DNA from: an uncultured Mycoplasmatota bacterium
Lineage (GTDB): Bacteria > Bacillota_I > Bacilli_A > RF39 > UBA660
Length of the DNA: 64,000 bases
NCBI GenBank assembly: GCA_947165285.1
Contig: CAMUZS010000003.1
Span: 1 to 64,000 of the forward strand
Direction: 5' to 3'
Below, piece by piece: positions 44,946 through 54,755 of the stretch (the stretch's first letter is position 1; every line of letters begins with the position of its first letter). A program made the position numbers and the translations under genes. A model generated the notes under the pieces. It made no database searches and had not been told where the DNA came from. It was given only the letters and a program-made list of their open reading frames with translations.

Positions 44946-45716
44946 ATGAATGAAAAAGAACTTATAAATTATTATAATAAATTTAATGAAGATAAAAGAC
45001 TTGAAACAAAACACGGTCAAGTAGAGTTTTTAACTGCTATTAAATATATTGAAGATTATTTAAAAAAATATAATAATCCTAAAATATTAGATGTAGGTGC
45101 TGGAACAGGAAAATACAGTTTATATTTTTATAATAAAGGTTACAATATTGAAGCATTGGAACTTGTTAAACATAATTTAAAAGTAATTGAAGAAAAAAAC
45201 AAAGACATAATAACACATTTAGGTAATGCCATTAATTTATCAATGTTTAATGATGAATCATTTGACATAGTATTATTATTTGGTCCAATGTATCATTTAA
45301 TTTCTACAGAAGAAAAAATAAAAGCACTAAAAGAAGCCAAAAGAGTATTAAAAAAAGATGGTTTAATATTTATATCTTATTGTATGAATGAATATGCATT
45401 AATCACACATGGTTTTAAAGAAGGTTTTATAAACGATTCTTTAAATAATATAGATGATAGTTTTAAAATATTATCAAATAATAATGATTTATATTCATAT
45501 GTTAGACTAGATGATATTAATTATTTAAAAGATTCACTTAATTTAAAACGAGTAAAAATAATATCTCAAGATGGACCAACAGAATATTTAAAAAAAGAAA
45601 TAAATCAAATGGATGACAATACATTTAATCTATTTCTTAAATATCACTTCTCTATTTGTGAAAGAGAATACTTACTTGAAGCTTCACGACATGTTTTAGA
45701 TATATTAAAAAAATAA
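44946..45716 (+). CDS. Class I SAM-dependent methyltransferase
   Basis: 256 residues from the ATG at 44946; a GTG three codons upstream lies in the weak ribosome site AGTGA. The Rossmann-like methyltransferase motifs are clear: motif I ILDVGAGTGKYSL, an acidic residue after strand 2 (EALEL), motif IV FDIVLLFGPMYHL and KRVLKKDGLIFISY. The C-terminal part (about residues 160-256) is a substrate-binding region with no clear assignment. The target could be a small molecule, as in UbiE-like members. Stop codon directly abuts the convergent dehydrogenase gene. Confidence 0.85.
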   Translation: MNEKELINYYNKFNEDKRLETKHGQVEFLTAIKYIEDYLKKYNNPKILDVGAGTGKYSLYFYNKGYNIEALELVKHNLKVIEEKNKDIITHLGNAINLSMFNDESFDIVLLFGPMYHLISTEEKIKALKEAKRVLKKDGLIFISYCMNEYALITHGFKEGFINDSLNNIDDSFKILSNNNDLYSYVRLDDINYLKDSLNLKRVKIISQDGPTEYLKKEINQMDDNTFNLFLKYHFSICEREYLLEASRHVLDILKK

Positions 45717-46511
45717 TTATTTAAAAATATCTCTTTTCTTAAATATCGCACCAATAAATCTAGTAAAAGCTTTAAAATTAGTAAGCCATACAAATTTTAC
45801 ATTATTTTTATTGTTATTAATTACTTTAGGAACAATAAACTTTGCAATAGTCTCTGGATAATCACCTAATATATTATATATTTTTTTATTTTTCTCTGAC
45901 ATAATTATCTTTTCACCATCTCCAAGAGATGTTTTAACAAAATTTGTTAACATTATTCCTGGAGTTATCTTACCTACAATAATATTAGTATTATCCACCT
46001 CTTTAGCCAAACTTTCAGTAAAATACGTTAATCCCCTTTTAGCAGTTCCATATAGAGTTAATTTAGGCATTTTTGCATCATTAGAACCATAACCTTCAAC
46101 ATTATATATTGCACCACTATTTTGCTTTAACATATATGGTATTATACTATTAGAACATATCATAGTTCCCTTCAAATCTATATCAATTAATTTATTTATA
46201 GAATTTTCATCCAATTCCCAAAAATACTTATCTGCTTGGTTAACACCAGCATTATTAATCCAAATATCAATACTATTTACTTCATTTAAAGTGTTATTTA
46301 TTAATTTTATAACATCTTCTTTTTTTGTTACATCCATAACAAAACTTAATACTTTTCCATTACCATTTATATTAATTACTTCATTATAGCCATTTTTTAA
46401 TTCTTCGTCATTAATATCACATAATACACAATTAAAATTATATTTTCTAAATTCTTTCATCATTTCAAGACCAAAACCTCTTGCACTACCAGTTATAACT
46501 ACTGTTTTCAT
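45717..46511 (-). CDS. Short-chain dehydrogenase/reductase
   Basis: 264 residues from the ATG at 46511, six bases after AGGTG; an upstream GTG overlaps that site. The SDR fold is shown by the cofactor loop TGSARGFG, DVTKKEDV, NNAGVNQ and the active-site YGTAKRG (Tyr and Lys), with the catalytic Ser probably in GYGSND 12 residues earlier. The Asp after strand 2 (LCDIND) favours NAD(H). The extended C-terminus (FTRFIGAIFKK) is basic and may contact the membrane. The substrate is unknown. Confidence 0.88.
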   Translation of the reverse strand: MKTVVITGSARGFGLEMMKEFRKYNFNCVLCDINDEELKNGYNEVININGNGKVLSFVMDVTKKEDVIKLINNTLNEVNSIDIWINNAGVNQADKYFWELDENSINKLIDIDLKGTMICSNSIIPYMLKQNSGAIYNVEGYGSNDAKMPKLTLYGTAKRGLTYFTESLAKEVDNTNIIVGKITPGIMLTNFVKTSLGDGEKIIMSEKNKKIYNILGDYPETIAKFIVPKVINNNKNNVKFVWLTNFKAFTRFIGAIFKKRDIFK

Positions 46512-46553
46512 ATATATCACCTACAATAATTATAACTAATTTAAGAATTTAAA

Positions 46554-46586
46554 AAAATAAAAAGATAGTTAACTTTACACTATCTT
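46554..46586 (-). terminator. Terminator after the 72-residue protein gene
   Basis: AAGATAGT (46562-46569) and ACTATCTT (46579-46586) with a nine-base loop; minus strand ends in U-rich sequence (complement of 46554-46563). Confidence 0.65.
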
Positions 46587-46798
46587 CTTTTTTTACTTAA
46601 TACTTTTTGATTATATAATATTAAATAATCATTATATAAATCATCAATTTTACATTCTAATTCATCTTTATTTGTATATAAATATGTATGTTGAATAGAT
46701 TCAGTCATATTATCAATTCTATATACTATATTATATAAATCCATTTTAGTTTCATAAATATCTTTTTCTAAATCTTTTATTTTTTCATCTCTTGTCAT
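46580..46798 (-). CDS. Small coiled-coil protein of unknown function
   Basis: 72 residues, charged and helical, with heptad-like spacing through most of its length (DEKIKDLEKDIYETKMDLYNIV). It ends in a basic KKRR. No signal or membrane segment and no known family. A strong ribosome site (CAAGGAGATT) precedes the ATG, which supports a real gene. It lies downstream of dnaJ in the same direction and could be a read-through product of the chaperone cluster. Confidence 0.62.
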   Translation of the reverse strand: MTRDEKIKDLEKDIYETKMDLYNIVYRIDNMTESIQHTYLYTNKDELECKIDDLYNDYLILYNQKVLSKKRR

Positions 46799-46853
46799 AA
46801 TAAAATCTCCTTGAATTAAATATTATACACTATATTAATATAAAGTAAATATA

Positions 46854-47981
46854 TTATAGAAATTTTTTTATTTCTTTAAATTCTGAATTTGTTTCTAAAT
46901 CAGTTTCATTTAATTGTTTAAATAAATCTTTTTGAGTTTTATCTAATTTTTCTGGGATCATTACATTAATAATAACAAACATATCACCCTTTTTACCTGT
47001 TCGAGGAGATTCTACACCTTTACCTTTTAATCTTAATTTAGTACCATTTTGAGTACCAGAATCTATTGCAATCACTACATTTCCATCAAGTGTTGGTATT
47101 TCTTTTTTTCCACCAAGAACAGCTTCAGTAATTGTTATTGGAACATCTAAATAAATATCATTATCATCTCTTTTAAACAAAGGATGATCTTTTACTTTAA
47201 ATTGAATATATATATCACCATTTGGACCACCATTATATCCTTTAGATCCTTTACCAGATATTCTTAGTTCTGAACCCGTATCAACACCAGCTGGTATTTC
47301 AACACTAATTGTTTTATTTTTTATAACATGACCAGTACCTTTACAATTATTACAAGTTTTAGCATAAGTTTTTCCAAGACCATTACAATCTGGACAAATA
47401 CTTTCTTGTTGAATAACACCAAATATAGAACGAGATTGAGTTACAACTCTACCATGACCTGAACAAGTTGCACAGGTTTTTTCATCAAATCCACCTTTTC
47501 CTTTACATTCATCACATTCTTCATCTAAATCTAATTTTAAATCTTTTGAACAACCAAAAACGGCTTCTTCAAAAGATAGATTTACTTTAACTAATGAATC
47601 GCTTCCTTTTTGAGGTCTATTTTTAGATGTTCCTCTTCTTGATCCAAAACCAAATGAAGAACCAAAAACTTCATCAAAAATGCTTCCTAAATCTATATCT
47701 TCAAAACCACTAAATCCTGAGAATCCTCCAAATCCAGATCCTGATGATCCACCTTCAAATGCTGCATGACCAAATTGATCATACTGTTTTCTTTTTTGTT
47801 CATCTGAAAGCACTGCATAAGCCTCACCTATTTCCTTAAATTTAGCTTCTGCTCCTTCTTCTTTATTAACATCTGGATGGTATTTTTTTGCTAACTTTCT
47901 AAATGCTGATTTAATTTCATCTTGCGATGCATTTTTAGAAACACCTAAAACTTCATAGTAATCCCTTTTATTACTTGCCAT
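46854..47981 (-). CDS. dnaJ: Chaperone DnaJ
   Basis: 375 residues, full length. Hsp40 co-chaperone that delivers substrates to DnaK and stimulates its ATPase. J domain at residues 1-70 with HPD (KKYHPDVNK), Gly/Phe-rich region, then the zinc-binding domain with four CxxCxGxG repeats ([32 protein letters not shown]), and the two C-terminal peptide-binding domains. The ATG is two bases after the pepF stop codon, so translation is coupled to PepF rather than to DnaK. Confidence 0.98.
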   Translation of the reverse strand: MASNKRDYYEVLGVSKNASQDEIKSAFRKLAKKYHPDVNKEEGAEAKFKEIGEAYAVLSDEQKRKQYDQFGHAAFEGGSSGSGFGGFSGFSGFEDIDLGSIFDEVFGSSFGFGSRRGTSKNRPQKGSDSLVKVNLSFEEAVFGCSKDLKLDLDEECDECKGKGGFDEKTCATCSGHGRVVTQSRSIFGVIQQESICPDCNGLGKTYAKTCNNCKGTGHVIKNKTISVEIPAGVDTGSELRISGKGSKGYNGGPNGDIYIQFKVKDHPLFKRDDNDIYLDVPITITEAVLGGKKEIPTLDGNVVIAIDSGTQNGTKLRLKGKGVESPRTGKKGDMFVIINVMIPEKLDKTQKDLFKQLNETDLETNSEFKEIKKFL

Positions 47982-47982
47982 G

Positions 47983-49776
47983 TTAATTCACCTCATCTCT
48001 TAATTTAACAAATTTTTCTAATAAATTATTAAAATAATCTATAGCATTTAAATATAATTCTTCTTTAGCAATATCAATATCCAATATTTTAAAAATATCA
48101 ATTATATCATTATTAGATCCTGCTGATAAGAATTTAATATATTTATTTAACATATCTTTATTACCATTTAATATTTCATTTGAAACAAAAGATGCAACTG
48201 AAATACAAATAGCATAAGATAATAAATAATAATTCATATAATAATGTGATCTTACTACCCATGATAATTTACTATAATCATCTATATTTACTGCATCACC
48301 ATAATACATTTTTAATGTTTTATTAGTTAACTCATTCATGTAATCTTTTGTTATTAAATTACCATCATTAACATAATTATAAAAATCTATTTCCATTTTA
48401 CCTTCTCTTACAGCACCAAATAAATTAGATACTAAAACATCTAAAATATTTTCAATACCTTTTAGTTTTTCCTGCTTTGTTGTAGCATTTTCTGCTAAAT
48501 AAGAGGATAATAAACATTCATTAGTAAGAGATGCAACCTCAGCAATTATTGAAGTAACATCACAATATTCTAGTGGATTATTTTCACATATATATTGATG
48601 ATGAACATTATGACCACCTTCATGTATAATAGTAGAAACAGAATTCAAATCATAATTATAACTCATTAAAATTCTTGAATCAAAATCTAGTCCAGATAAT
48701 GAATATCCTCCACTACATTTTCCTGGATAACTTGCATAATCTATATATCTATTTTCAAATATTTTTTTGAAATGATTATAATAATCTTCACCTAAAACTT
48801 TAATTGATTTTAAACATAATTCTTGAGCTTCTTCAATACTATATTCTTTATCTAATTCAATCATCTCTAAATTAGTATCACATGAATCGAGAGTATCTAA
48901 TTTTAAAGTTTCTTTAAAAATATTATAAAACTTTTGTAACTTATCAACATTACTTTCAACAGTTTTTATTAAAGAATCATATGCTTCTTGAGGAATTTTA
49001 TAATTAAATAATTTTTCATCCCATGCATCTTTAAAATTATGTAACTTAGAATTTACAATACTTGTTTTAACATGTGAATTTAAAAGAGAAGCAGATATAG
49101 TTGCATATTGATCTATTACTTTAAAAAATTTATTTCTAACTTCTTTTCTAATATTTTTATTTTTATTTTTTGTTAATCTACGATAATTAGTTGGAGTAAT
49201 TTTTTCTTCTTTATCATCAATTTTTATTGTTCCATAATTATGTAATGAATTTAACATAGTTGAAGATAAACTATCATAACTTATAGAAGCATTATTTAAA
49301 GTATTTATTATAATTTCTTTATCTTCTGGTAATACATGTTCTTTTAAACGATAAATATCATCTAACATAGGTTTGTATTCAATTAAATCTTTATTATTAA
49401 ATAAATAATTATATTCATCTTGAGTTAGTGTTAATAATTCTGGAGCAAAAAAAGAACACTTATTAGAATATTCACTTTCTAAATCCTCTATTTTTGTTAA
49501 TTTTTGCATATTAGATGAAATACCTAATTCTTGATCATTTATTAGATATGCATATGAAGATAATCTAGTTATTAATGCACATAAATAAATATTATGTTGT
49601 AAAAAATCATATAACTTTTTGCTATCTTTTGTACATCCTTTAAAATTAATAATCTTTTTTAATTCATCCTTAACATGATTAAACTTTTCCTCATATTCAT
49701 TATCATCTTTTATAATATCTGTTAAATCCCATTTATACTCTTCTGGAACTTCATTTCTATCTTTAAATATTTGCAT
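47983..49776 (-). CDS. pepF: Oligoendopeptidase F (M3 family)
   Basis: 597 residues from the ATG at 49776, six bases after GGAGG; the upstream GTG overlaps that site. A zinc metallopeptidase that cuts peptides of about 7-17 residues in the cytoplasm. The HEXXH zinc motif is HEGGH (in [13 protein letters not shown], near residue 385), with the family's downstream Glu in [11 protein letters not shown]. Length matches PepF (600). Its position between dnaK and dnaJ is unusual; a strong hairpin separates it from dnaK. A role in clearing peptides released during stress is an inference from position. Confidence 0.94.
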   Translation of the reverse strand: MQIFKDRNEVPEEYKWDLTDIIKDDNEYEEKFNHVKDELKKIINFKGCTKDSKKLYDFLQHNIYLCALITRLSSYAYLINDQELGISSNMQKLTKIEDLESEYSNKCSFFAPELLTLTQDEYNYLFNNKDLIEYKPMLDDIYRLKEHVLPEDKEIIINTLNNASISYDSLSSTMLNSLHNYGTIKIDDKEEKITPTNYRRLTKNKNKNIRKEVRNKFFKVIDQYATISASLLNSHVKTSIVNSKLHNFKDAWDEKLFNYKIPQEAYDSLIKTVESNVDKLQKFYNIFKETLKLDTLDSCDTNLEMIELDKEYSIEEAQELCLKSIKVLGEDYYNHFKKIFENRYIDYASYPGKCSGGYSLSGLDFDSRILMSYNYDLNSVSTIIHEGGHNVHHQYICENNPLEYCDVTSIIAEVASLTNECLLSSYLAENATTKQEKLKGIENILDVLVSNLFGAVREGKMEIDFYNYVNDGNLITKDYMNELTNKTLKMYYGDAVNIDDYSKLSWVVRSHYYMNYYLLSYAICISVASFVSNEILNGNKDMLNKYIKFLSAGSNNDIIDIFKILDIDIAKEELYLNAIDYFNNLLEKFVKLRDEVN

Positions 49777-49799
49777 ATAATCCTCCACACATCAAAGCT

Positions 49800-49828
49800 A
49801 ATAAAGAGAGATTTAATCTCTCTTTATT
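49800..49828 (-). terminator. Hairpin between dnaK and pepF (attenuator or weak terminator)
   Basis: AATAAAGAGAGA (49800-49811) pairs with TCTCTCTTTATT (49817-49828), loop TTTAA. The sequence after the stem on the minus strand is AGCTTTG and not a clean U-run, so partial read-through into pepF-dnaJ or mRNA processing is likely. Confidence 0.65.
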
Positions 49829-49833
49829 AAATA

Positions 49834-51666
49834 CTATTTTTCTTCATATTTTGCTTCTTGAACATCGTCTTTTTTTTCATCTTTATTTTCTTCAGTTGAA
49901 CTTTGTTCAGTTGTATTTTGATTTGCTTTAGCAGCTTCTTCATATACTTTAGATGCTAAACTTTGAGCAGTACTTTCTAAATCTTTTGTTTTAGCTTTAA
50001 TATCTTCAATATCAGTTCCTTCTAAAGATTTTTTTAGATCTGATATTTTATCTTCTGCACTTTTTTTATCATCATCTGATACTTTATCTCCAAGATCTTT
50101 AATTGCTTTTTCAGTTTGGAAAATAATTGAATCAGCTTCGTTTCTTGCATCAGCTTCAGCTTTTCTTTTTTCATCTTCTTCTTTATTAGCTTCTGCTTCT
50201 TTTCTCATTTTTTCAATTTCTTCATCACTTAAATTAGAAGAATTAGAAATAGTTATTGATTGTTCTTTATTAGTTCCTAAATCCTTAGCTGTAACATTAA
50301 CAATACCATTTGCATCAATATCAAATTTTACTTCAATTTGTGGAACACCACGTGGTGCTGGTGGAATATTTGAAAGTTGGAAATTACCAAGTGTTTTATT
50401 ATCACTAGCCATTGGTCTTTCACCTTGAAGTACATGAATATCTACAGCTGGTTGATTATCTGCAGCAGTAGAAAATACTTGTGATTTTGAAGTTGGAATT
50501 GTTGTATTTCTTGGAATTAATACAGTCATAACATTTCCCATTGTTTCTAATCCTAAAGATAAAGGAGTAACATCTAAAAGTACTAAATCATCTACTTCAC
50601 CAGTTAAAACACCACCTTGAATAGCAGCACCCATTGCTACAGCTTCATCTGGATTTATTTCCTTTGATGGTTCTTTTCCTAATTCTTTTTTAACTAATTC
50701 TTGAATATATGGAATACGAGTTGATCCACCAACAAGTAATACTTTATCTATATCTGAATTTTTTAAATTTGCATCTTTTAATGCATTTCTAACAGAATCT
50801 AAAGTAGAATCAAATAACTCTCTATTTAATTCTTCAAACTTAGCTCTTGTTAAAGTTACATCTAAATGAAGTGGTCCATCTTCTCCTTGAGATATAAATG
50901 GAATAGAAATTTGTGCAGTTGTCATACCAGATAAATCTTTTTTAGCTTTTTCTGCAGCATCTTTAATTCTTTGCATTGCCATTTTATCTTTAGATAAATC
51001 TACACCATTTTCTTTTTTGAATTCTGATACTAAATAATCCATTACAGATTTATCAAAATCATCTCCACCTAAGTGATTATTTCCAGATGTTGATTTAACT
51101 TCAAATACACCATCTCCTAATTCAAGGATAGAAACATCAAATGTTCCTCCACCTAAATCATAAACTAAAACTGTATGAGCATTTTCTTGTTTATCAATAC
51201 CATATGCAAGAGCAGATGCTGTAGGTTCATTAATAATTCTTTTAACATCAAGTCCTGCAATTTTACCTGCATTTTTAGTTGCTTGTCTTTGAGCATCATT
51301 AAAATATGCTGGAACAGTAATAACTGCTTCACTTACTTTTTGTCCTAAATAACTTTCAGCACTTTCTTTTAAATTCATTAAAATTTTAGCTGATATTTCT
51401 TCTGGAGTATATTCTTTTCCATTAACACTTACTTTTTCAGAAGTACCCATTTTTCTTTTAATTGATGAAACAGTATTATCAACATTAGTAACTGCTTGTC
51501 TTTTAGCAGTTTCACCAACTAATTCTTCTCCATCTTTTTTTATTGCAAACACAGATGGTGTTGTTCTATTACCTTCTTTATTAGCTATAACGTGAGCTTC
51601 CCCACCTTCAAGTACAGATACACACGAATTTGTTGTACCTAAATCAATTCCTATAATTTTTCCCAT
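49834..51666 (-). CDS. dnaK: Chaperone DnaK
   Basis: 610 residues, the length usual in Bacillota. Hsp70 ATPase chaperone. Nucleotide-binding domain with [11 protein letters not shown] at the start, [12 protein letters not shown] and VGGSTRIP; the interdomain linker [14 protein letters not shown]; substrate-binding domain; and an acidic, Lys-rich tail ending in EEK. ATG with AAAGGAA upstream. It follows grpE closely in the hrcA operon. The 3' end is followed by a strong hairpin. Confidence 0.98.
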   Translation of the reverse strand: MGKIIGIDLGTTNSCVSVLEGGEAHVIANKEGNRTTPSVFAIKKDGEELVGETAKRQAVTNVDNTVSSIKRKMGTSEKVSVNGKEYTPEEISAKILMNLKESAESYLGQKVSEAVITVPAYFNDAQRQATKNAGKIAGLDVKRIINEPTASALAYGIDKQENAHTVLVYDLGGGTFDVSILELGDGVFEVKSTSGNNHLGGDDFDKSVMDYLVSEFKKENGVDLSKDKMAMQRIKDAAEKAKKDLSGMTTAQISIPFISQGEDGPLHLDVTLTRAKFEELNRELFDSTLDSVRNALKDANLKNSDIDKVLLVGGSTRIPYIQELVKKELGKEPSKEINPDEAVAMGAAIQGGVLTGEVDDLVLLDVTPLSLGLETMGNVMTVLIPRNTTIPTSKSQVFSTAADNQPAVDIHVLQGERPMASDNKTLGNFQLSNIPPAPRGVPQIEVKFDIDANGIVNVTAKDLGTNKEQSITISNSSNLSDEEIEKMRKEAEANKEEDEKRKAEADARNEADSIIFQTEKAIKDLGDKVSDDDKKSAEDKISDLKKSLEGTDIEDIKAKTKDLESTAQSLASKVYEEAAKANQNTTEQSSTEENKDEKKDDVQEAKYEEK

Positions 51667-51687
51667 AATTAATCATTCCTTTCAAAT

Positions 51688-52236
51688 TTATTCAGACACC
51701 TTTACAAAAGCATGTCTTATAATCTTATCTTTATATATATATCCTTTTTGTAGTACTATTAAAACATAATTTGGATCAACTCCATCAACATGTTCTGTCA
51801 TAATAGCCTCCATAGTATTTGGATCAAATTCTTTATCTTGACAATCTACTTCTTTAACACCAATACTTTCTAAAATATTTAACATATTAGTATAAATCAT
51901 TTTATAACCCTCTAAATATTTTTCATTTACTGATGTATCCATAGCAATTGCTCTTTCAAAATTATCCACTATTGGAAGTAATTTTTTTATCAAATCAATT
52001 CCCTCATATTTTAAAGCATTAGCCATTTCATCACTGTGTCTTTTACCAATATTTTGAATTTCAGCAGATAATCTTAAAACCTTATCTGTTAATTCTTTAT
52101 TTTGATCTTTTAATTTTTTTAATTCATTATTATCTTTTTTATTTTTCTTATTCTTTTCTTCATTACATGAACAAGTACTACCACAATCACAATTTTGACC
52201 ACATTTACATTCATGTTCTTTATTTTTCTTTTCCAT
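51688..52236 (-). CDS. grpE: GrpE nucleotide exchange factor with N-terminal cysteine cluster
   Basis: 182 residues. GrpE dimers release ADP from DnaK. The long helix (about residues 35-85, with LRLSAEIQNIGKRHSDEMA) and the C-terminal beta domain (EFDPNTMEAIMTEHV, VLQKGY, ALVKV-like end HAFVKVSE) are typical. The first 25 residues are not: they carry six cysteines in three CxC pairs, C10-C12, C16-C18 and C22-C24, next to His-8, like a small metal-binding or thiol-rich peptide. Its start lies one base after the hrcA stop, with AAGGAGG inside the hrcA end. Confidence 0.95.
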   Translation of the reverse strand: MEKKNKEHECKCGQNCDCGSTCSCNEEKNKKNKKDNNELKKLKDQNKELTDKVLRLSAEIQNIGKRHSDEMANALKYEGIDLIKKLLPIVDNFERAIAMDTSVNEKYLEGYKMIYTNMLNILESIGVKEVDCQDKEFDPNTMEAIMTEHVDGVDPNYVLIVLQKGYIYKDKIIRHAFVKVSE

Positions 52237-52237
52237 T

Positions 52238-53236
52238 TTATGCCTCCTTATCTGTTAAATTATCACTTATATATTTTAATATTGCTATAACTTTATCATA
52301 TTCCATTCTCTTAGGACCAATAACAGCGATAGTTCCTTCTTCACCATTTTTATGATAAGTTGTTTTAATAACCGTTACATCCTTATCAAATTCATTTTCA
52401 TCACCAATATAAACTTTAATACCACTATCATTACTTTCTATTTTTTTAATCATTTTTTCATCTTCGAATTTACTTAAAATCCTTTTAATATCTTCATTAT
52501 TTTGAAATTCTCTTTGATGAAGTAATTTGATTTGTCCAGACATATGAACATTTGTAGTATTTTTAGCAAAGTCATTAAATGCATCATAAAATATTGAATA
52601 TACTTGTTCATATTGTTTTACCTTTTTAGCAATAATAGGTTTAATATCAAATTCAAGTCTTTGAGAAACTTCATTTATTGGTGTTCCTATTAACATCTTG
52701 TTAATAATTTCAGATGTTTTAACAACTTCTTCTATTAAAGTATTTTCAGGTAAAGTAAATTGTTTATTTTCAACTATACCTTTATCAGTACAAACAAGGG
52801 CAACTATTTTATTATCTTGAAGTGGAATAATACTAACTTGTTGTAATGAATTATCCTTTGAACTACTTCCAAGAATAATTGAAGTATAATTTGTAATATC
52901 ACTAATTATCTCAACACATTTTTCAATTGCATCACTTACTTCAAGTTCTCTGTTTGAAAAAATTGTTTGTAATTTTAAAACGTCCTCTCCAGTCAATTCC
53001 TTAGGTTTCATTAAATTATCTACATAAAATTTATAACCTTCTTCAGATGGAATTCTACCACTAGAAATATGGTTTTTTTCAATATATCCCAAACTTTCTA
53101 AAGCAGACATCTCATTTCTAATTGTAGCAGATGAACAATTAAATTTTTTACAAAGAGATTTAGATCCAACTGGAACAGCTGTTTTAATATAGCTTTCAAC
53201 AATTGCTTTTAATAGATCTTTTTGTCTATCATTCAA
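52238..53236 (-). CDS. hrcA: Heat-inducible transcription repressor HrcA
   Basis: 332 residues. HrcA binds CIRCE operators as a dimer and represses the chaperone genes; GroEL keeps it active. Winged-helix domain at the N-terminus (RQKDLLKAIVESYIKTAVPVGSKSL, then SSATIRNEMSALESLGYI), central GAF-like region, and a C-terminal part with VIGPKRMEYDKVIAIL. First gene of hrcA-grpE-dnaK, and the two CIRCE-like elements upstream imply autoregulation. ATG with AGAGGTGAT upstream. Confidence 0.97.
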   Translation of the reverse strand: MNDRQKDLLKAIVESYIKTAVPVGSKSLCKKFNCSSATIRNEMSALESLGYIEKNHISSGRIPSEEGYKFYVDNLMKPKELTGEDVLKLQTIFSNRELEVSDAIEKCVEIISDITNYTSIILGSSSKDNSLQQVSIIPLQDNKIVALVCTDKGIVENKQFTLPENTLIEEVVKTSEIINKMLIGTPINEVSQRLEFDIKPIIAKKVKQYEQVYSIFYDAFNDFAKNTTNVHMSGQIKLLHQREFQNNEDIKRILSKFEDEKMIKKIESNDSGIKVYIGDENEFDKDVTVIKTTYHKNGEEGTIAVIGPKRMEYDKVIAILKYISDNLTDKEA

Positions 53237-53250
53237 AGAATATCACCTCT

Positions 53251-53277
53251 TTAGCACTCACTTTTTTTAAATGCTAA
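53251..53277. promoter_or_regulatory. CIRCE element proximal to hrcA
   Basis: TTAGCACTC, nine bases, AAATGCTAA: the left arm is perfect and the spacing is the canonical nine, while the right arm has two mismatches to GAGTGCTAA. It lies between the -10 and the hrcA start. Confidence 0.85.
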
Positions 53278-53281
53278 CACT

Positions 53282-53310
53282 ATATTACTATTATATTTAG
53301 CACTTGTCAA
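53282..53310 (-). promoter_or_regulatory. Sigma-A promoter of the hrcA operon
   Basis: TTGACA (53305-53310), 17-base spacer, TAATAT (53282-53287) on the minus strand. The -35 lies inside the distal CIRCE-like element, and the proximal CIRCE follows the -10, so HrcA binding would block the polymerase from both sides. Confidence 0.82.
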
Positions 53311-53324
53311 TATATGAGTGCTAA
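53297..53324. promoter_or_regulatory. CIRCE-like element distal to hrcA, ten-base spacer
   Basis: TTAGCACTT, ten bases, GAGTGCTAA: the right arm is perfect, the left arm has one mismatch, and the spacer is ten rather than nine. It overlaps the hrcA -35 and lies 20 bases from the -35 of the divergent PilB-like gene. Confidence 0.75.
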
Positions 53325-53343
53325 TATTTTACTTTTTTTTCAC

Positions 53344-53373
53344 TTGCCTTTACACACATATATATTGTATAAT
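53344..53373 (+). promoter_or_regulatory. Candidate promoter of the PilB-like gene
   Basis: TTGCCT (53344-53349), 18-base spacer, TATAAT (53368-53373), 30 bases before the start codon. Confidence 0.55.
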
Positions 53374-53402
53374 TAGTAAGAATAGATAAGTGGGTGAAAA
53401 AA

Positions 53403-54731
53403 GTGAATAATCAATTATACAATCCAAATAATAACGTTTATAAAAACTATGATTATGATAATATTCCCATAGTTGATTTAGTAAATGAAATAATTCATGA
53501 TGCATTCAAAAGAAGAGCATCAGATATTCACTTTGACCCTACTGAAGACGTACTTTATGTAAGAATAAGAATAGATGGTGAATTAATACTTTATGCCACA
53601 GTTCCAAATATAGTTAAGAAAAATTTGTTAACTCGTATAAAAATAATATCTGGAATGAATATTACAGAAACAAGATTACCTCAAGATGGTGCAATAAAAA
53701 TCGAATATGAAGGAAAACCAATCGATATGCGTGTTTCTTCTCTTCCAACTGTAGATGGTGAAAAAATCGTTATTCGTATTTTAGATTATTCAAGAAGTTT
53801 AGAAGGTTTAGAAACATTAGGTTTTACAAATTATAATTTAAATGTTATAAATAAAATGCTTCAAACGCCAAATGGTATAATTTTAGTTACAGGAGCTACA
53901 GGTTCTGGTAAGTCTACTACAGTATATTCAATGTTACAAAAATTAAATAAAGAAAAAACAAATATTATAACAGTCGAAGATCCCGTAGAAATGAAAATAA
54001 TGGGTCTTAACCAAGTACAAGTAATGGCTGATATAGGTTTAACTTTTGCCAACACTTTAAGAAGTATTTTAAGACAAGACCCTGATATTATAATGATTGG
54101 TGAAATTAGAGATGATGAAACCGCAAGAATTGCTGTTCGTGCTTCTATTACAGGACATTTAGTTCTTTCTACAATACATACTAATAATTCACTTAATACA
54201 ATTGAAAGATTACTTGACATGGATGTTGAAAGATATCTTCTTGGAACTGCACTAACTGGAATTGTATCGCAAAGACTTGCTAAAAGATTATGCCCAAAAT
54301 GTAGAAAAGCCAGAGCATTAACTAATTATGAAAAAATAGTTTTTAAAAAAGCATTAAAAACAGAAATAAAAAACATATATGATCCTGTTGGATGTGACGA
54401 ATGTATAGGTGGATATTTAGGACGTATTCCAATTCACGAAGTATTAGAAATATCTCAAGAAATAAGAGATGCTATAGTTAATAACGTAAGAAAAGATAAA
54501 TTAAGAGAATTAGTATATCAAAAATCAAATGTTCAAACAATTTTACAAGATGGTTTATTAAAAGTAGCTAATGGTTTAACATCATTCGAAGAAATTATAA
54601 GATTAATTGATATTGAAGAAGATTTTGGCGATTCAGAAAGTGAAATTAAAAATGCCCTACTTGGTAAAACTAATGAAGAAAATGTTACTGAAACAAAACA
54701 AAACACAAAAGCAAATGTTGAAGTATTATAA
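53403..54731 (+). CDS. Type IV pilus/type II secretion assembly ATPase (PilB/GspE/ComGA type)
   Basis: 442 residues from GTG at 53403, which is five bases after the ribosome site GGGTGA; the GTG at 53394 overlaps that site. The hexameric cytoplasmic motor drives pilin assembly. Seen: N-terminal domain with RRASDIHFDP, Walker A GATGSGKST (about 164-172), Asp box ITVEDPVE, Walker B DPDIIMIGEIRD, His box HLVLSTIHTN and a zinc site with CPKC (about 295) and CDEC (about 330). It lacks the long N1 domain of GspE, as ComGA does. It converges with the PilD- and PilC-like genes, so the assembly genes are split over two strands. Confidence 0.93.
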   Translation: MNNQLYNPNNNVYKNYDYDNIPIVDLVNEIIHDAFKRRASDIHFDPTEDVLYVRIRIDGELILYATVPNIVKKNLLTRIKIISGMNITETRLPQDGAIKIEYEGKPIDMRVSSLPTVDGEKIVIRILDYSRSLEGLETLGFTNYNLNVINKMLQTPNGIILVTGATGSGKSTTVYSMLQKLNKEKTNIITVEDPVEMKIMGLNQVQVMADIGLTFANTLRSILRQDPDIIMIGEIRDDETARIAVRASITGHLVLSTIHTNNSLNTIERLLDMDVERYLLGTALTGIVSQRLAKRLCPKCRKARALTNYEKIVFKKALKTEIKNIYDPVGCDECIGGYLGRIPIHEVLEISQEIRDAIVNNVRKDKLRELVYQKSNVQTILQDGLLKVANGLTSFEEIIRLIDIEEDFGDSESEIKNALLGKTNEENVTETKQNTKANVEVL

Positions 54732-54755
54732 AAGAGTGATAAAAATCACTCTTTT
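54730..54755. terminator. Bidirectional terminator between pilB-like and prepilin peptidase genes
   Basis: AAAAGAGTGA (54730-54739) pairs with TCACTCTTTT (54746-54755), six-base loop. A-run on one side and T-run on the other. Confidence 0.85.
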
